Position numbers and translations under genes: made by a program. The notes beneath the pieces were generated by a model. That model did not search any database and was not told the origin of the DNA. It worked only from the letters and a program-made list of their open reading frames with translations. From an uncultured Collinsella sp. (GTDB lineage Bacteria; Actinomycetota; Coriobacteriia; Coriobacteriales; Coriobacteriaceae), in NCBI GenBank assembly GCA_900549715.1, contig URPK01000009.1, positions 24,558 to 88,557 of the forward strand: DNA of 64,000 nucleotides, in the 5' to 3' direction. This document shows, piece after piece, positions 8,513-17,407 of this stretch. Every line of letters starts with the position of its first letter. Positions within the stretch are counted from its first letter, which is position 1.

Positions 8513-9084
8513 TACTCATCGCCTCCCTTCGAGGCGTCGGCGGCAGCAGTGTCGTCCTCGGCCTCGAGCTCGCGAGCGAGCTGGTCGGCGACGGCTTTGC
8601 GCTTGCGGGGACGACGGGCGTAGAGGTCGGCCGTCGTGGGCTCTGCCGGCTCGGGCTCGGGCTCGGGCTCTGCAGCAGGCTCGGGCTCGACAGCGGCGGC
8701 GGGCTCTGCACTCTCGGCCTCCTCGGCAGCGGCCTCGCCCTCAGCGGCACCCTCGCTTGCAGCCTTCTCGGCAGCAAGGCGGGCACGGCGCTCGGCGAAG
8801 GTCTCCTTCTTTGCTGGCGCAACCGTCTCGGCGGCTTCCTCGTCCGCATCGGAATCGTCGTCGGTCGCAGCGGCCTTCTTGGGCTTGACCGGCGCCGACG
8901 CGGCCTCGCTTACCGGATCGATAATCTCGGACTGAACAACGGCCGTCATCTTTTCCTGCGTCTCGCGGAACTGACGGATGGCACGGCCGATCGTGCGGCC
9001 CATCTGCGGGAGCTTATCCGGGCCAAACAGCAAAAAGCCGAAGACCACGATGATCGCGAGCTCACCCTCTCCAATACCAAACAC
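8512..9084 (-). CDS. tatA: Twin-arginine translocase subunit TatA/TatB family
   Basis: 190 residues. A short N-terminal membrane helix (FGIGEGELAIIVVFGFLLF) is followed by the hinge FGPDKLPQMGR and an amphipathic helix, the TatA/B architecture. The long C-terminus is Ala/Glu/Pro-rich with a PEPEPEP stretch. The start is a GTG at 9082-9084, five bases after GGAGG; the ATG two bases upstream is out of frame. Only one TatA/B gene is present here, so it may serve both roles, as in minimal Gram-positive TatAC systems. FGPDKLP is slightly more TatB-like. Confidence 0.88.
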   Translation of the reverse strand: MFGIGEGELAIIVVFGFLLFGPDKLPQMGRTIGRAIRQFRETQEKMTAVVQSEIIDPVSEAASAPVKPKKAAATDDDSDADEEAAETVAPAKKETFAERRARLAAEKAASEGAAEGEAAAEEAESAEPAAAVEPEPAAEPEPEPEPAEPTTADLYARRPRKRKAVADQLARELEAEDDTAAADASKGGDE

Positions 9085-9237
9085 ACATACCTCCAAGGCT
9101 CGATGTGAGTCGAGCCCGCACCGCGCCATTCGGCCGGAACTCGTCTATTCATTCGGTCAAGTATAGCGCCCGGACGCCAAAACGTCCGAGCGCATCACAA
9201 ACATATGCCAAACGGCACGCCCTTTTGGGGGCCAAGA

Positions 9238-9552
9238 TTATGCAGCGGTGATCGAAATCTCCTGGTCGACACCCAACAGCTGAACCACGCGCATCACCGG
9301 AGGCTGCACATTGGTGCAGCTAAAGCGCTTACCGTGGTCGACCGCGTGGTGCGCGGCGCCCACGAGCACGCCAATGCCCGTCGAATCGATGTAGCTCACC
9401 TGGGCAAAATCGAGCTCAACGGCCTCAGTGGGCTGCTCGAGCGCCAGGTCGATGGCATTGCGCAGGCTATCGGCGTTAGAAATATCAATCTCGCCGGTGA
9501 CCTTAATGGTGTAGAGCTCTGGCGTGGGGTTGGTGGAAATACCCAAATCCAT
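9238..9552 (-). CDS. STAS domain anti-sigma factor antagonist
   Basis: 104 residues forming one STAS domain. The phosphorylatable serine motif YIDSTGIGVL is present (Ser57), as in SpoIIAA and RsbV. Such proteins bind and release an anti-sigma kinase when unphosphorylated. No anti-sigma kinase or sigma factor gene lies beside it, so the partner is elsewhere. The gene lies 51 bp downstream of the aminotransferase on the same strand; 153 bp then separate it from the tat genes. Confidence 0.9.
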   Translation of the reverse strand: MDLGISTNPTPELYTIKVTGEIDISNADSLRNAIDLALEQPTEAVELDFAQVSYIDSTGIGVLVGAAHHAVDHGKRFSCTNVQPPVMRVVQLLGVDQEISITAA

Positions 9553-9603
9553 GTATACGCTCCTTTACGTATCGAAAGCGCGGATAGTACGGGAAGCCGC
9601 GCG

Positions 9604-10908
9604 TTAGGCGCGCTCGGCACGCGCAAGCTCGGCAGCGACAAGCTTAACGGCCAGCACCAACACATCGAGCGCAGCCTCCAGGTCCTCGACCGTGGGATAG
9701 CTCGGCGCGATGCGGATGTTGGTGTCGCGCGGGTCCTTGCCATAGGGCCAGGTAGCACCGGCCGGTGTGAGCTTGACGCCCAAGTCGGCGCAAAGCGCGG
9801 CGACCTTCTGGGCCGAGCCCTCGGGGCCATCGAAGCTCACAAAGTAGCCGCCGCGGGGATGCGTCCAGGTGGCGCAACCCGTGTCGCCCAAGCCCTCGGT
9901 GAGTTTGCGCTCGACGGCCTCAAAGCGCGGACGCAGGAACTCGGCGTGCTTTTTCATGTGCTCCTTGACCGCCTCGATGGTGGGAAGGAAGCGCACGTGA
10001 CGCAGCTGGTTGAGCTTGTCGGCGCTGATGAGGCCAGCCTTCAGGCGCTTGGAGAACTCCGCGATAACCGCGGGGCTCGCACCGATAAAGCCGATGCCGG
10101 CGCCCGGGAAGGTGATCTTGGACGTCGAGGCAAAGGCCACCACACGGTCCTCGGTGCCCGCCGCGCGAGCGAGGTCAAAGATGTTTGCGAGCTCGTCGGT
10201 CTCGTCGTACAGGTCGTGCACGCAGTAGGCGTTGTCCCAGAAGATGCGAAAATCGGGCGCGGCCGTGGGCATCTCGACCAGGCGACGCACAGTGTCCTCG
10301 CTAAAGGTGATGCCCGTGGGGTTGGAATACTTGGGCACGCACCAGATGCCCTTGATGGAGTCGTCGGTGGCAACCAGGCGCTCAACCTCGTCCATGTCGG
10401 GGCCGTTGTCGGTCATCGCGACGGGGACGTTCTCGATACCCAAGTCGGCGGTGATGCCAAAGTGGCGATCGTAGCCGGGAACGGGGCACAGGAACTTGAC
10501 CATCTTGCCGTCGTGCGCGGCCTCGTAGGCGTCCCAGGGCTCGCTGCCGCACGAGCCACAACGCCAGAACATGCCGGCGATGTCATGCTCGATCAAAAGG
10601 CTCGACGAACCCAGCACAAGCGTCTGCTCGGCGGGGCAGCCCAGGAACTCCCCCGCCAGCTTGCGTGCCGAGGGAATGCCCTCAAAGCAGCCGTAGTTGG
10701 AACAATCGACGTTGCCGTCGTGCAGATCGGCGTCGGCATTGAGGATATCGAGCATGGGGCGCGAGATGTCCACCTGGGCGGGCGACGGCTTGCCGCGGGC
10801 CATGTCAAGCGCCAGGCCCTTGGCCTTGACCTCGGCGACCTCGGCTTTGAGCGCCTCGATGGCGGCATCGAGTTCGGTGGTTTCCATCTTCTGGTAGATC
10901 GTCTGCAT
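9604..10908 (-). CDS. PLP-dependent aminotransferase (class Ic aspartate aminotransferase-like)
   Basis: 434 residues, fold type I aminotransferase. FASTSKITFPGAG holds the PLP lysine, WDNAYCVHD the aspartate that contacts the pyridine nitrogen, and PKYSNPTGI the conserved Asn. The N-terminal ALDMARGKPSP and the overall length match the actinobacterial aspartate aminotransferase family (PF12897 type), so L-aspartate/2-oxoglutarate transamination is the likely reaction; the substrate cannot be proven from sequence. The ATG at 10906-10908 has AAAGG about 9 nt upstream. Confidence 0.85.
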   Translation of the reverse strand: MQTIYQKMETTELDAAIEALKAEVAEVKAKGLALDMARGKPSPAQVDISRPMLDILNADADLHDGNVDCSNYGCFEGIPSARKLAGEFLGCPAEQTLVLGSSSLLIEHDIAGMFWRCGSCGSEPWDAYEAAHDGKMVKFLCPVPGYDRHFGITADLGIENVPVAMTDNGPDMDEVERLVATDDSIKGIWCVPKYSNPTGITFSEDTVRRLVEMPTAAPDFRIFWDNAYCVHDLYDETDELANIFDLARAAGTEDRVVAFASTSKITFPGAGIGFIGASPAVIAEFSKRLKAGLISADKLNQLRHVRFLPTIEAVKEHMKKHAEFLRPRFEAVERKLTEGLGDTGCATWTHPRGGYFVSFDGPEGSAQKVAALCADLGVKLTPAGATWPYGKDPRDTNIRIAPSYPTVEDLEAALDVLVLAVKLVAAELARAERA

Positions 10909-11057
10909 GGGTGCGACCTTTCGCGAAGCGGTACGTTGCAGTTCGTCTAAGTATAGACCGCCACCGCCGCAACGTTATGAAGCCGTGATAGATTAAGTTC
11001 ATCGCAATGAATTACGAATCGCCGCGCATGCCGGCGTGGGGCGCCCAAGGAGGCACT

Positions 11058-11312
11058 ATGGAGTACGGATCGTTTCAGGCCGAGGAATTCGGCGACCTGC
11101 AGCGCCTGGTCGACGGACTGTTTTACGACCGCCACGCCATCGACCGCCTCGATTTGATCGTACAGGCCGAAATCTTGGACCTGGCGCCCGATCTCATGGA
11201 AATCGTCAACCTGCTGCCGCCCGGCTATTACGATCGCCAGTCACTTTGCGACCAGCTCAACTCCGCCTTGGCCGCCCACGGCTGGGGCGCCGTCTACGGA
11301 ACGGTGGAATAA
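11058..11312 (+). CDS. Small hypothetical protein
   Basis: 84 residues starting MEYGSFQAEEFGDLQRL. The start at 11058 was chosen because GGAGG lies about 5 nt upstream (11048-11052); an ATG at 11007 in the same frame has no ribosome binding site. The sequence is acidic, with a Leu-rich helix (LDLIVQAEILDLAPDLMEIVNLL) and a PPGYYDR motif, and no membrane segment. I do not recognise a family. It stands alone, divergent from the aminotransferase and ended by a strong terminator. Confidence 0.7.
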   Translation: MEYGSFQAEEFGDLQRLVDGLFYDRHAIDRLDLIVQAEILDLAPDLMEIVNLLPPGYYDRQSLCDQLNSALAAHGWGAVYGTVE

Positions 11313-11315
11313 ACC

Positions 11316-11343
11316 TAGTCATTTAAGAACGTCCCCAATGACT
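11316..11343. repeat. GGGACGTTC-type repeat, copy 3
   Basis: CCTAGTCATTTAAGAACG followed by TCCCCAATGACTA, an imperfect palindrome with TAGTCATT/AATGACTA arms. It begins 3 bp after the stop codon of the small protein gene and directly precedes a terminator. Confidence 0.8.
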
Positions 11344-11381
11344 AAAACGCCGCCTGTGATGGTGTTCACAGGCGGCGTTTT
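11344..11381 (+). terminator. Bidirectional rho-independent terminator
   Basis: Perfect 16-bp stem AAAACGCCGCCTGTGA (11344-11359) with 11366-11381 and a 6-base loop. Ts flank the stem in both directions, so it ends both the small plus-strand gene and the convergent nhaA. Confidence 0.92.
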
Positions 11382-11398
11382 CAAACTTATATGTGCTT

Positions 11399-12757
11399 TT
11401 ACTCGTCCTTGGGCGCGGGGTGCTTGCAGATCACACTCATGTAGATCATGCCCAGCACGGCCGCGGTGACAGAGCCGGCAAGAATAGCGGCCTTTGCGGC
11501 CAGAACCTCAAACTGGGCCGTCGGGAAGGCAAGGCCGCTGATGAGAATCGACATGGTAAAGCCGATACCGCCCAGAATGCCCACGCCGGCAATCATGTGC
11601 CAGTTGACATTGTGCGGCAGCTCGCAGGCCTTAAGCTTAACCAGGGCAAACGTCATACCAAAGATGCCGATCGGCTTGCCCAGCAGCATGCCAAAGTACA
11701 CGCCGAGCGTCACCGGATCGGTGAGCAGCGTGCTCATGTCCACGCCCACCAGGCGAACCTGCGCGTTCACGAACGCAAAGATCGGCAGGATCACGAAGTT
11801 GACCGGCGTGGAGATCAGACGCTCCATGCGGATGAGCGGCGGGGTCACGCGGTGCATGACGCGCTCGACCTTGGTGGTCGAGACGGTAAAGTCATGCTGG
11901 CCCAGGATGTGCGCTTCGTCGTCGTAGCGATCATCGAGCAGCGGCAGGCACTCGCCCAACCAATCGGTGAGGCTATCGAGCTTGACACCGCACTTGGCCG
12001 GGATGGTAAAGGCCAAGATGACGCCAGCAAGCGTAGCGTGCACGCCGCTCTTGAACATGCAGAACCACAGCAGAAGACCCAGCACCGAATACGGGGCAAG
12101 ACGGTAGTGCTGCGTCTTGTTGAGCCACACGAGCGCACAGGTCACAAGCGCAGCGGCGCCCAGCCAAAACGGGCTGGGGCTCTGACCGTAGAAGATGGCG
12201 ATGGCGGCGATGGAGATCAGGTCGTCGGCAATGGCGAGCGTCGAGAAGAACACGCGCACGCCGTTGGGCACGCGATTGCCCAAAAGTGACAGCACGCCCA
12301 GCGCAAAGGCAATATCGGTTGCCATGGGGATGGCCCAACCGTTGCGGGCGCCGGCATGGTTAAAGATCAGGTAGATGCAGGCGGGAACGACAACGCCGCC
12401 CACGGCCGCCAGCATGGGAAGCATGGCCTGACGCGGATTCTTGAGCTCACCGACCGTCATCTCGTACTTAAGCTCGATGCCCACCAACAAAAAGAAAATC
12501 GCCATGAGGAAGTCGTTGACGAAAAGCTCAACGGTGAGACCAGCCGTAAGGTTGCCCAGGCCCACATACAGCGGGGTCTCCAAAAAGTGATGGATGGCCT
12601 CGTAGGCATCGGTGTTGGCGCAGATAACGGCGGCGATGGCGGCGAAGACCATGACGGCGGCGGAAATCGTGCCGTTCTCGGCGATGCGCTCCCAAATGTC
12701 GTGACGTTCAAAGCGCTTGCGCTCACGAACGTTGAACAGCTGCTCAGTTGCTGCCAT
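11399..12757 (-). CDS. nhaA: Na+/H+ antiporter NhaA
   Basis: 452 residues with about twelve hydrophobic segments. It exchanges cytoplasmic Na+ for external H+, with a role in pH and sodium homeostasis. ATDIAFALGVLSLLG and IADDLISIAAIAIFY are the NhaA signatures; the Asp pair of the second corresponds to the ion-binding aspartates. The start MAATEQLFNV at 12755-12757 has GAAAGGAG upstream; the longer frame to 12811 lacks one. The protein is longer than E. coli NhaA because of N- and C-terminal extensions, common in Actinobacteria. It stands alone. Confidence 0.94.
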   Translation of the reverse strand: MAATEQLFNVRERKRFERHDIWERIAENGTISAAVMVFAAIAAVICANTDAYEAIHHFLETPLYVGLGNLTAGLTVELFVNDFLMAIFFLLVGIELKYEMTVGELKNPRQAMLPMLAAVGGVVVPACIYLIFNHAGARNGWAIPMATDIAFALGVLSLLGNRVPNGVRVFFSTLAIADDLISIAAIAIFYGQSPSPFWLGAAALVTCALVWLNKTQHYRLAPYSVLGLLLWFCMFKSGVHATLAGVILAFTIPAKCGVKLDSLTDWLGECLPLLDDRYDDEAHILGQHDFTVSTTKVERVMHRVTPPLIRMERLISTPVNFVILPIFAFVNAQVRLVGVDMSTLLTDPVTLGVYFGMLLGKPIGIFGMTFALVKLKACELPHNVNWHMIAGVGILGGIGFTMSILISGLAFPTAQFEVLAAKAAILAGSVTAAVLGMIYMSVICKHPAPKDE

Positions 12758-12965
12758 GGGCGGCTCCTTTCTCGGGAAAGCTCCCGTCTTAAAAAAGCAC
12801 GGCCCGCCCAAGTGGCGGCGCCGCGCTCTAACGTATTACGCTTGCATCTAGCCTACCCTGCACGACAAGCACGCAGGCGTGGCCGAAAAGCGGAACCACA
12901 GGTTGAACATTATTTGCTCAACGGCACGGGCACGCCTGTCCAAGAGACGACGCGGCGCCGTGCAC

Positions 12966-13005
12966 AAAAAACGACCGGAGCGCGGGACGTCCGCGATCCG
13001 GTCGT
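12966..13005 (-). terminator. Terminator after ppaC
   Basis: Stem ACGACCGGA (12971-12979) pairs with 12997-13005 around a GC-rich loop; on the minus strand it ends in TTTTTT. It lies 20 bp after the ppaC stop. Confidence 0.85.
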
Positions 13006-13024
13006 GGCGTTTGGTCAACTAAAC

Positions 13025-13948
13025 CTAGCAGGCGGCCATGATGGGGGCAGCGACCTGCTTCTTACGGGAGAGGACACCCGGCATCCAGATGCCGTCGTGC
13101 TCGTCGGCAATGCCCAGGCCCTTCTGAGCGGCCTCGGTCTCGCCCTCGAGCAGGACCTGCGAGCCCTCCTCCATGATGTCGGTGATGCACAGGACAATGC
13201 CATCGGCACCCTTCTCGGCGGCGTAGGCACGCATGGCCTCGCGAATCTCGTCGATCATGCCGAGAGCACGACTCTTGTCGACGGTCTCGTACTGGCCGAT
13301 GAGCAGCTTCTTGCCGGCGGGCTCGAACATCTTGATGTCGTTGCCGACCATCTCGGCTGCGGTGAAGGAGCCGGACGGACGGGTGAGGAAGACCTCCATG
13401 CCAAACTTGACCGGGTCGACACCCACCTGCTCGCCGAGCTTGGCGGCGACAGCGCGGTCGACATCGGTGGTGGTGGGACTCTTGAGCATGAGCGTGTCGG
13501 TCATCATGGCCGAGAGCAGCAGCTTGGCCTGGACGTCGGAAAGCTCAATGCCGAGCACGCCGGCGAGCTTGGTGACGATGGTGCAGCTGGAACCCCAGGG
13601 CAGGCAGATGTAGTGCAGCGGGCCGGCGGTCTCGAAATCGCCGATGCGGTGATGGTCGACGACGCCAAAGACCGTGGCGTCCTTAAGGCCGGCGACAGAC
13701 TGGGCGGACTCGTTGTGGTCGGTGAGGACGACGAGCTGGCCGGCCTCGACGGACTCGATCACGCGGGGCTCGGCAATGCCGGCGTCGGCAAGCAGCTTGG
13801 CGGACTCGGCCGGAAGCTGACCAAGGGCGCAGGCCTCGTAGGTGTTGCCGGCATACTCAACCTGGTTGAGCAGCTGGGACAGGACGACGGCGCTCATGAT
13901 GGCGTCGTTATCGGGGTTCTGGTGACCAAAGACAAGAACGTTTGCCAT
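13025..13948 (-). CDS. ppaC: Manganese-dependent inorganic pyrophosphatase (family II)
   Basis: 307 residues, DHH superfamily. It hydrolyses cytoplasmic PPi to drive biosynthesis. GHQNPDNDAI at residues 8-17 and later DHNE and VDHHRIGDF are the Mn2+-binding motifs; the C-terminal DHHA2 part carries ...MPGVLSRKKQV near the end, the substrate-binding region. There are no CBS domains, so it is the unregulated form. ATG at 13946-13948. Monocistronic with its own terminator. Confidence 0.95.
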   Translation of the reverse strand: MANVLVFGHQNPDNDAIMSAVVLSQLLNQVEYAGNTYEACALGQLPAESAKLLADAGIAEPRVIESVEAGQLVVLTDHNESAQSVAGLKDATVFGVVDHHRIGDFETAGPLHYICLPWGSSCTIVTKLAGVLGIELSDVQAKLLLSAMMTDTLMLKSPTTTDVDRAVAAKLGEQVGVDPVKFGMEVFLTRPSGSFTAAEMVGNDIKMFEPAGKKLLIGQYETVDKSRALGMIDEIREAMRAYAAEKGADGIVLCITDIMEEGSQVLLEGETEAAQKGLGIADEHDGIWMPGVLSRKKQVAAPIMAAC

Positions 13949-14107
13949 GGATATCCTCCACTTGATATGTGTACTTGGACGTAGCTATGGTAGCACGCTG
14001 ACGCCGAACCTTATGAGACGGAAGGGTCGCGGCACAATTTGGGGCAAGCGCTGAGGCGAGGTCAGGGACGAAGCCTGTCCCCCTTTCACCACCTGCCCCC
14101 GCACCAG

Positions 14108-15061
14108 CTATTTACCGGCGGCGCGCAGGGCTACGTAAGCGGCACCGATGATGCCGGCGTCGTTGCCGAGCGAAGCGACCTTAATGGGCGTCTCGCGCGA
14201 GGCGGAGAGCGCGTACTGCTTAAAGTGCTCGCGGACCTTGTCGAGGTAGACATCGGCCGAAGCGGAAGCACCGCCGCCGATCAGGAACATCTCGGGATCG
14301 ACCACGTTGGCAATAAGCGCCAGGGCGCGGCCGAGATAGTCGGCCATGGTATCGGCAGCTGCCAGCGCGAGCTTGTCGCCCTCGCGGCAGGCTTGGAACA
14401 CGTCCTTGGAATCAGAAGGCCCGGTGAGCTCGATGGGCTCGACGCCCGCCTTCTCGCACTCGGCAAGGTAGTTGCTCACCACACCGGTGGCGCTGGAATA
14501 CTGCTCCAGGTGGCCATGGCCGCCGCAGCCGCAGGTGCGCTCCTCTTCGGGGTTCAGGCACATGTGGCCAATCTCGCCGCCGGCACCCACAACGCCCGAT
14601 ACCACGTCGCCGTTAACGATAACGCCACCGCCCACGCCGGTACCGATGGTGACCATCACCACGTTCTGTACGCCCTTGGCAGAGCCGAGCCAGGCCTCGC
14701 CCATGGCAGCGGCGTTGGCATCGTTTTCGTACTTAACGACCGCGTCGGGGCAGTGCTCCTGGATGGCAATCCTCAGTTCAGGCAGGTTGATAGCAATGTT
14801 GGCCTTGACCTTGGCATCGCCCGAAGCCGGGATGGGGCACGGAACGGCCAGACCAATGCCCGCCACAAAGGCGCGCGGAATCTGTGCCTTGGCGATCACC
14901 TGATCGATAGCCTCGGTCACCGCGGCAAAGCCCGCGGCGTCAACGATAGGAGGCGTGGGCACGCTGGCCTTGGCAAGCAGGTTGCCGTCCTCGTCGAACA
15001 GGCCTTCCTTAACCGAAGTGCCGCCAACGTCGATGCCGATGTAGTACTGCTTAGGTTCCAT
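14108..15061 (-). CDS. glk: ROK family glucokinase
   Basis: 317 residues. It phosphorylates glucose (or a related hexose) with ATP. IGIDVGGTSVKEG is the phosphate-binding loop, VGIGLAVPCPI and GTGVGGGVIVNGDVVSG are ROK motifs, and TCGCGGHGHLEQYSS is the zinc motif. The last position usually reads GCxE; here a His replaces that Cys (GHLE), so a zinc-site substitution is present. The start MEPKQYY at 15059-15061 has GAAAGGTGGG upstream. It is divergent from gntR-manA, which supports a role in hexose use; the exact sugar is uncertain. Confidence 0.87.
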   Translation of the reverse strand: MEPKQYYIGIDVGGTSVKEGLFDEDGNLLAKASVPTPPIVDAAGFAAVTEAIDQVIAKAQIPRAFVAGIGLAVPCPIPASGDAKVKANIAINLPELRIAIQEHCPDAVVKYENDANAAAMGEAWLGSAKGVQNVVMVTIGTGVGGGVIVNGDVVSGVVGAGGEIGHMCLNPEEERTCGCGGHGHLEQYSSATGVVSNYLAECEKAGVEPIELTGPSDSKDVFQACREGDKLALAAADTMADYLGRALALIANVVDPEMFLIGGGASASADVYLDKVREHFKQYALSASRETPIKVASLGNDAGIIGAAYVALRAAGK

Positions 15062-15401
15062 GGGAGCCCACCTTTCTCGTTTAAACATTGCCTGTATGGT
15101 ACCGCTCCCCAGGCAAAAACCTGTCAAAAAGGGACAGGTTTGTTTTGGCAGGTTTTATCTGGGAAAACGCAAGGCATGAGATTCGGTTCGCTGGGCGGCA
15201 AAACGGCCCAACCCCATCTTCGAGCCGATCAATTTGCTCAATACCACATTATTCGAATGCATATTCATTTAGAGCGCTCTAGTTGATATAGAAAAGCGTT
15301 TTTTGATTATATCTTTCTCGAACTTTTCAAAAACGCAATAGGGATGCTTAGGCGTGAACTATACTTTCGTTTGTACTCAATCAAGCCGGAAAGGAGGTTC
15401 C
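15062..15401. promoter_or_regulatory. Divergent glk / gntR intergenic region with operator-like palindromes
   Basis: The region is AT-rich compared with the rest. It holds a GGGACAGG-type inverted repeat at 15112-15160 (CCTGTCAAAAAGGGACAGG). A perfect 12-bp palindrome TAGAGCGCTCTA lies at 15270-15281, and an inverted repeat with GCGTTTTTTGA and TCAAAAACGC arms spans about 15296-15343. TATACTT near 15359 is a possible -10 for gntR. The palindromes are candidate binding sites for the GntR regulator; this is inference from position. Confidence 0.55.
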
Positions 15402-16121
15402 ATGATTCCCAAATACGAGGCAATAGCTGCAGATATCCGTCGAAGCATCGAGGACGGCGCTCTAAAGCCGGGCGACAAGCTGCCCACCGTCGTTGAGTTC
15501 TGCGAGCTCTATAGCGTTTCCAAAATCACCGTCAAACGAGCTATTGAGCAGATTACCGATGAAGGTCTTGTTACCAGCCGGCGCGGATCGGGCACCTACG
15601 TTAAGGACACGGCGGGGCTTCCCGGCCAGGCGTTTTTCCAGGGCAAGAACGATCGCTCCCAGGGCTTTTCGTATGAGCACCGCGGGGAGAAGGTGACCTC
15701 GGTGGTCTACGATTTCTCGATTGTCAATCCGCCAGCAGACGTCGCTGCCCAGCTGGGAATTGCCGAGGACGACTTTGCCTATCACATCGTGCGCGTGCGC
15801 CAGGTCGACGAGAAGCCCATCGTTATCGAGTACACCTACATGCCCCTCGAGCTGATTCCGGGCCTTAAAAAGAAAGACCTGTATGGATCGGTCTACAGCT
15901 TCATCCGCAAGCAATGCGGGCTGAAGATTTCGAGCTTCCACCGCACCATTCGCGCCGTAGCGGCAACCGAGGAAGAGGCTGAGCGCCTGAACACCAAACC
16001 CGGCTCTCCCCTGCTCGAGCTCAACCAGATTGGCTTTTTGGATAGCGGCACCGCCTTTGAGCATTCGATCTCGCGCAACGTTGGTGACCGCTTTGAGCTG
16101 CACAACGTAACGTTGGCATAG
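15402..16121 (+). CDS. GntR/HutC-family transcriptional regulator (UTRA domain)
   Basis: 239 residues. The N-terminal winged helix-turn-helix (residues 1-75; ADIRRSIEDGALKPGDKLPT...SKITVKRAIEQITDEGLV...GSGTYV) is typical of GntR. The C-terminal UTRA ligand domain ends in LLELNQIGFLDSGTAFEHSISRNVGDRF-like sequence. HutC members usually sense phosphorylated sugars or amino sugars. Start at 15402 with AAAGGAGG about 6 nt upstream. It precedes manA by about 70 bp on the same strand and is divergent from the ROK kinase, so control of hexose-phosphate metabolism is likely. Confidence 0.9.
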   Translation: MIPKYEAIAADIRRSIEDGALKPGDKLPTVVEFCELYSVSKITVKRAIEQITDEGLVTSRRGSGTYVKDTAGLPGQAFFQGKNDRSQGFSYEHRGEKVTSVVYDFSIVNPPADVAAQLGIAEDDFAYHIVRVRQVDEKPIVIEYTYMPLELIPGLKKKDLYGSVYSFIRKQCGLKISSFHRTIRAVAATEEEAERLNTKPGSPLLELNQIGFLDSGTAFEHSISRNVGDRFELHNVTLA

Positions 16122-16193
16122 TTTTGTAATCCGGTGGGTGCTCGTTTTGAGCTGTCTTACGCGGCACCCGCACAACCTTATGGGAGTATGCAC

Positions 16194-17126
16194 ATGTCCG
16201 ATTTGATTAAACTCACGCCGATTTTCCACGAGAAGATCTGGGGCGGCCGCCAGCTCGAAACCGTATTTGGTTACGACATTCCCGAGGGTCCCATCGGTGA
16301 GTGTTGGGCTATCTCGGCCCACCCCAACGGCGACTGCCAGATCGCGGAGGGCCCGTACGCCGGTCACACGCTTTCGTGGCTGTGGACCGAGCACCGCGAG
16401 CTCTTTGGTAACTGCGAGGGCAAGGAGTTCCCGCTGCTCATTAAGATTCTAGACGCCAAGGACGACCTTTCGATCCAGATCCATCCCAATGACGAGTACG
16501 CCGCCGAGCACGAGAGCGGCAGCCTGGGCAAAACCGAGTGCTGGTATGTACTGGACTGCGAGCCCGGCGCCACGATCATCGTCGGACAGCGCGCGCACGA
16601 CCGCGCCGAGGCCGCGCGTATGATCGAGGACGGCCGCTGGGACAACATGCTCAACGTGCTGCCGATTCACAAGGGCGACTTTTTCCAGATTGATTCCGGT
16701 ACCGTCCACGCCATCAAGACCGGCACGCTCATTTTGGAGACGCAGCAGTCGAGCGACGTGACGTATCGCCTGTACGACTACGACCGTCCCGGCACCGACG
16801 GCAAACTGCGTCCCCTGCACATTGAGCAGAGCCTCGACTGCATCGACTTTGATGCTCAGGCTCCGACCGACGGCACGGTGACCGCGCCCGAGGTCGACGG
16901 CGTGACCGAGCTCGAGTCTAACTCCTGCTACACCGTCGATCGCGTGCGCGTCGACGGCAGCAAGACCCTCGAGCAGCGCTGGCCCTTCATGTGCCTGTCG
17001 GTCATCGACGGCGAAGGCACCGTCTGCGGCGAGGCAGTCCATAAGGGAAGCCATCTGCTAGCCCCCAGCACCGTCGCCTCCATCGACCTCGAAGGCAAAA
17101 TGGAGCTAATCATCAGCCACCTGTAA
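16194..17126 (+). CDS. manA: Mannose-6-phosphate isomerase, class I
   Basis: 310 residues. It interconverts mannose-6-P and fructose-6-P and depends on zinc. IFHEKIWGGRQL and GECWAISAHPNGD mark the N-terminus, DLSIQIHPNDEYAAEHE supplies zinc ligands, and VHAIKTGTLILETQQSSDVTYRLYDYDR is the family core. It is the short bacterial form (Bacillus-like, about 310 residues). The start at 16194 has GGGAG about 8 nt upstream; an ATG two codons earlier is also possible. Confidence 0.93.
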   Translation: MSDLIKLTPIFHEKIWGGRQLETVFGYDIPEGPIGECWAISAHPNGDCQIAEGPYAGHTLSWLWTEHRELFGNCEGKEFPLLIKILDAKDDLSIQIHPNDEYAAEHESGSLGKTECWYVLDCEPGATIIVGQRAHDRAEAARMIEDGRWDNMLNVLPIHKGDFFQIDSGTVHAIKTGTLILETQQSSDVTYRLYDYDRPGTDGKLRPLHIEQSLDCIDFDAQAPTDGTVTAPEVDGVTELESNSCYTVDRVRVDGSKTLEQRWPFMCLSVIDGEGTVCGEAVHKGSHLLAPSTVASIDLEGKMELIISHL

Positions 17127-17152
17127 GCCACCACAACAACCCAAACGCAACA

Positions 17153-17186
17153 AGGGGCTCCCCCGTCCACATACGGGAGAGCCCCT
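17153..17186 (+). terminator. Hairpin after manA
   Basis: AGGGGCTC...GAGCCCCT stem with CCCCGT/ACGGGA inner pairing. No clear T-run follows, so it may be a weak terminator or mRNA 3' stabiliser. Confidence 0.65.
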
Positions 17187-17270
17187 ACTCATATCCATAT
17201 ATCAGCCCACCCGGCTCTCCAGACCAAAAAGCGAACAGGCAGAGCGACGCTCGCAAGCAACGCTACCCAA

Positions 17271-17400
17271 GGCCCCGGACAGGCGGCAAGGACAACGTCG
17301 ATCGCGAGTTCCGCACGCAAAGGAGGCCACTTAATGTGGCCTCCGTCTTGCGCAGGACTGTCCGAGCAGGCGACGTTGTCCTTGGCGCCTGTCCGGGGCC
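17271..17400. repeat. 130-bp element with 30-bp near-perfect inverted ends
   Basis: Left arm 17271-17300 and right arm 17371-17400 are reverse complements at 29 of 30 positions. Inside is a second perfect stem GGAGGCCAC/GTGGCCTCC (17322-17330 with 17336-17344). It ends 7 bp from the pcrA stop. It can fold into one long hairpin at the 3' end of pcrA mRNA. No target duplication or transposase was seen. Confidence 0.85.
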
Positions 17401-17407
17401 GCCGGGA

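Noticed and set aside
14050..14090. GGGACGAAGCCTGTCCCC near 14062 as another member of the GGGACAGG repeat family
   Set aside because: Too short and divergent from the other copies to be sure.
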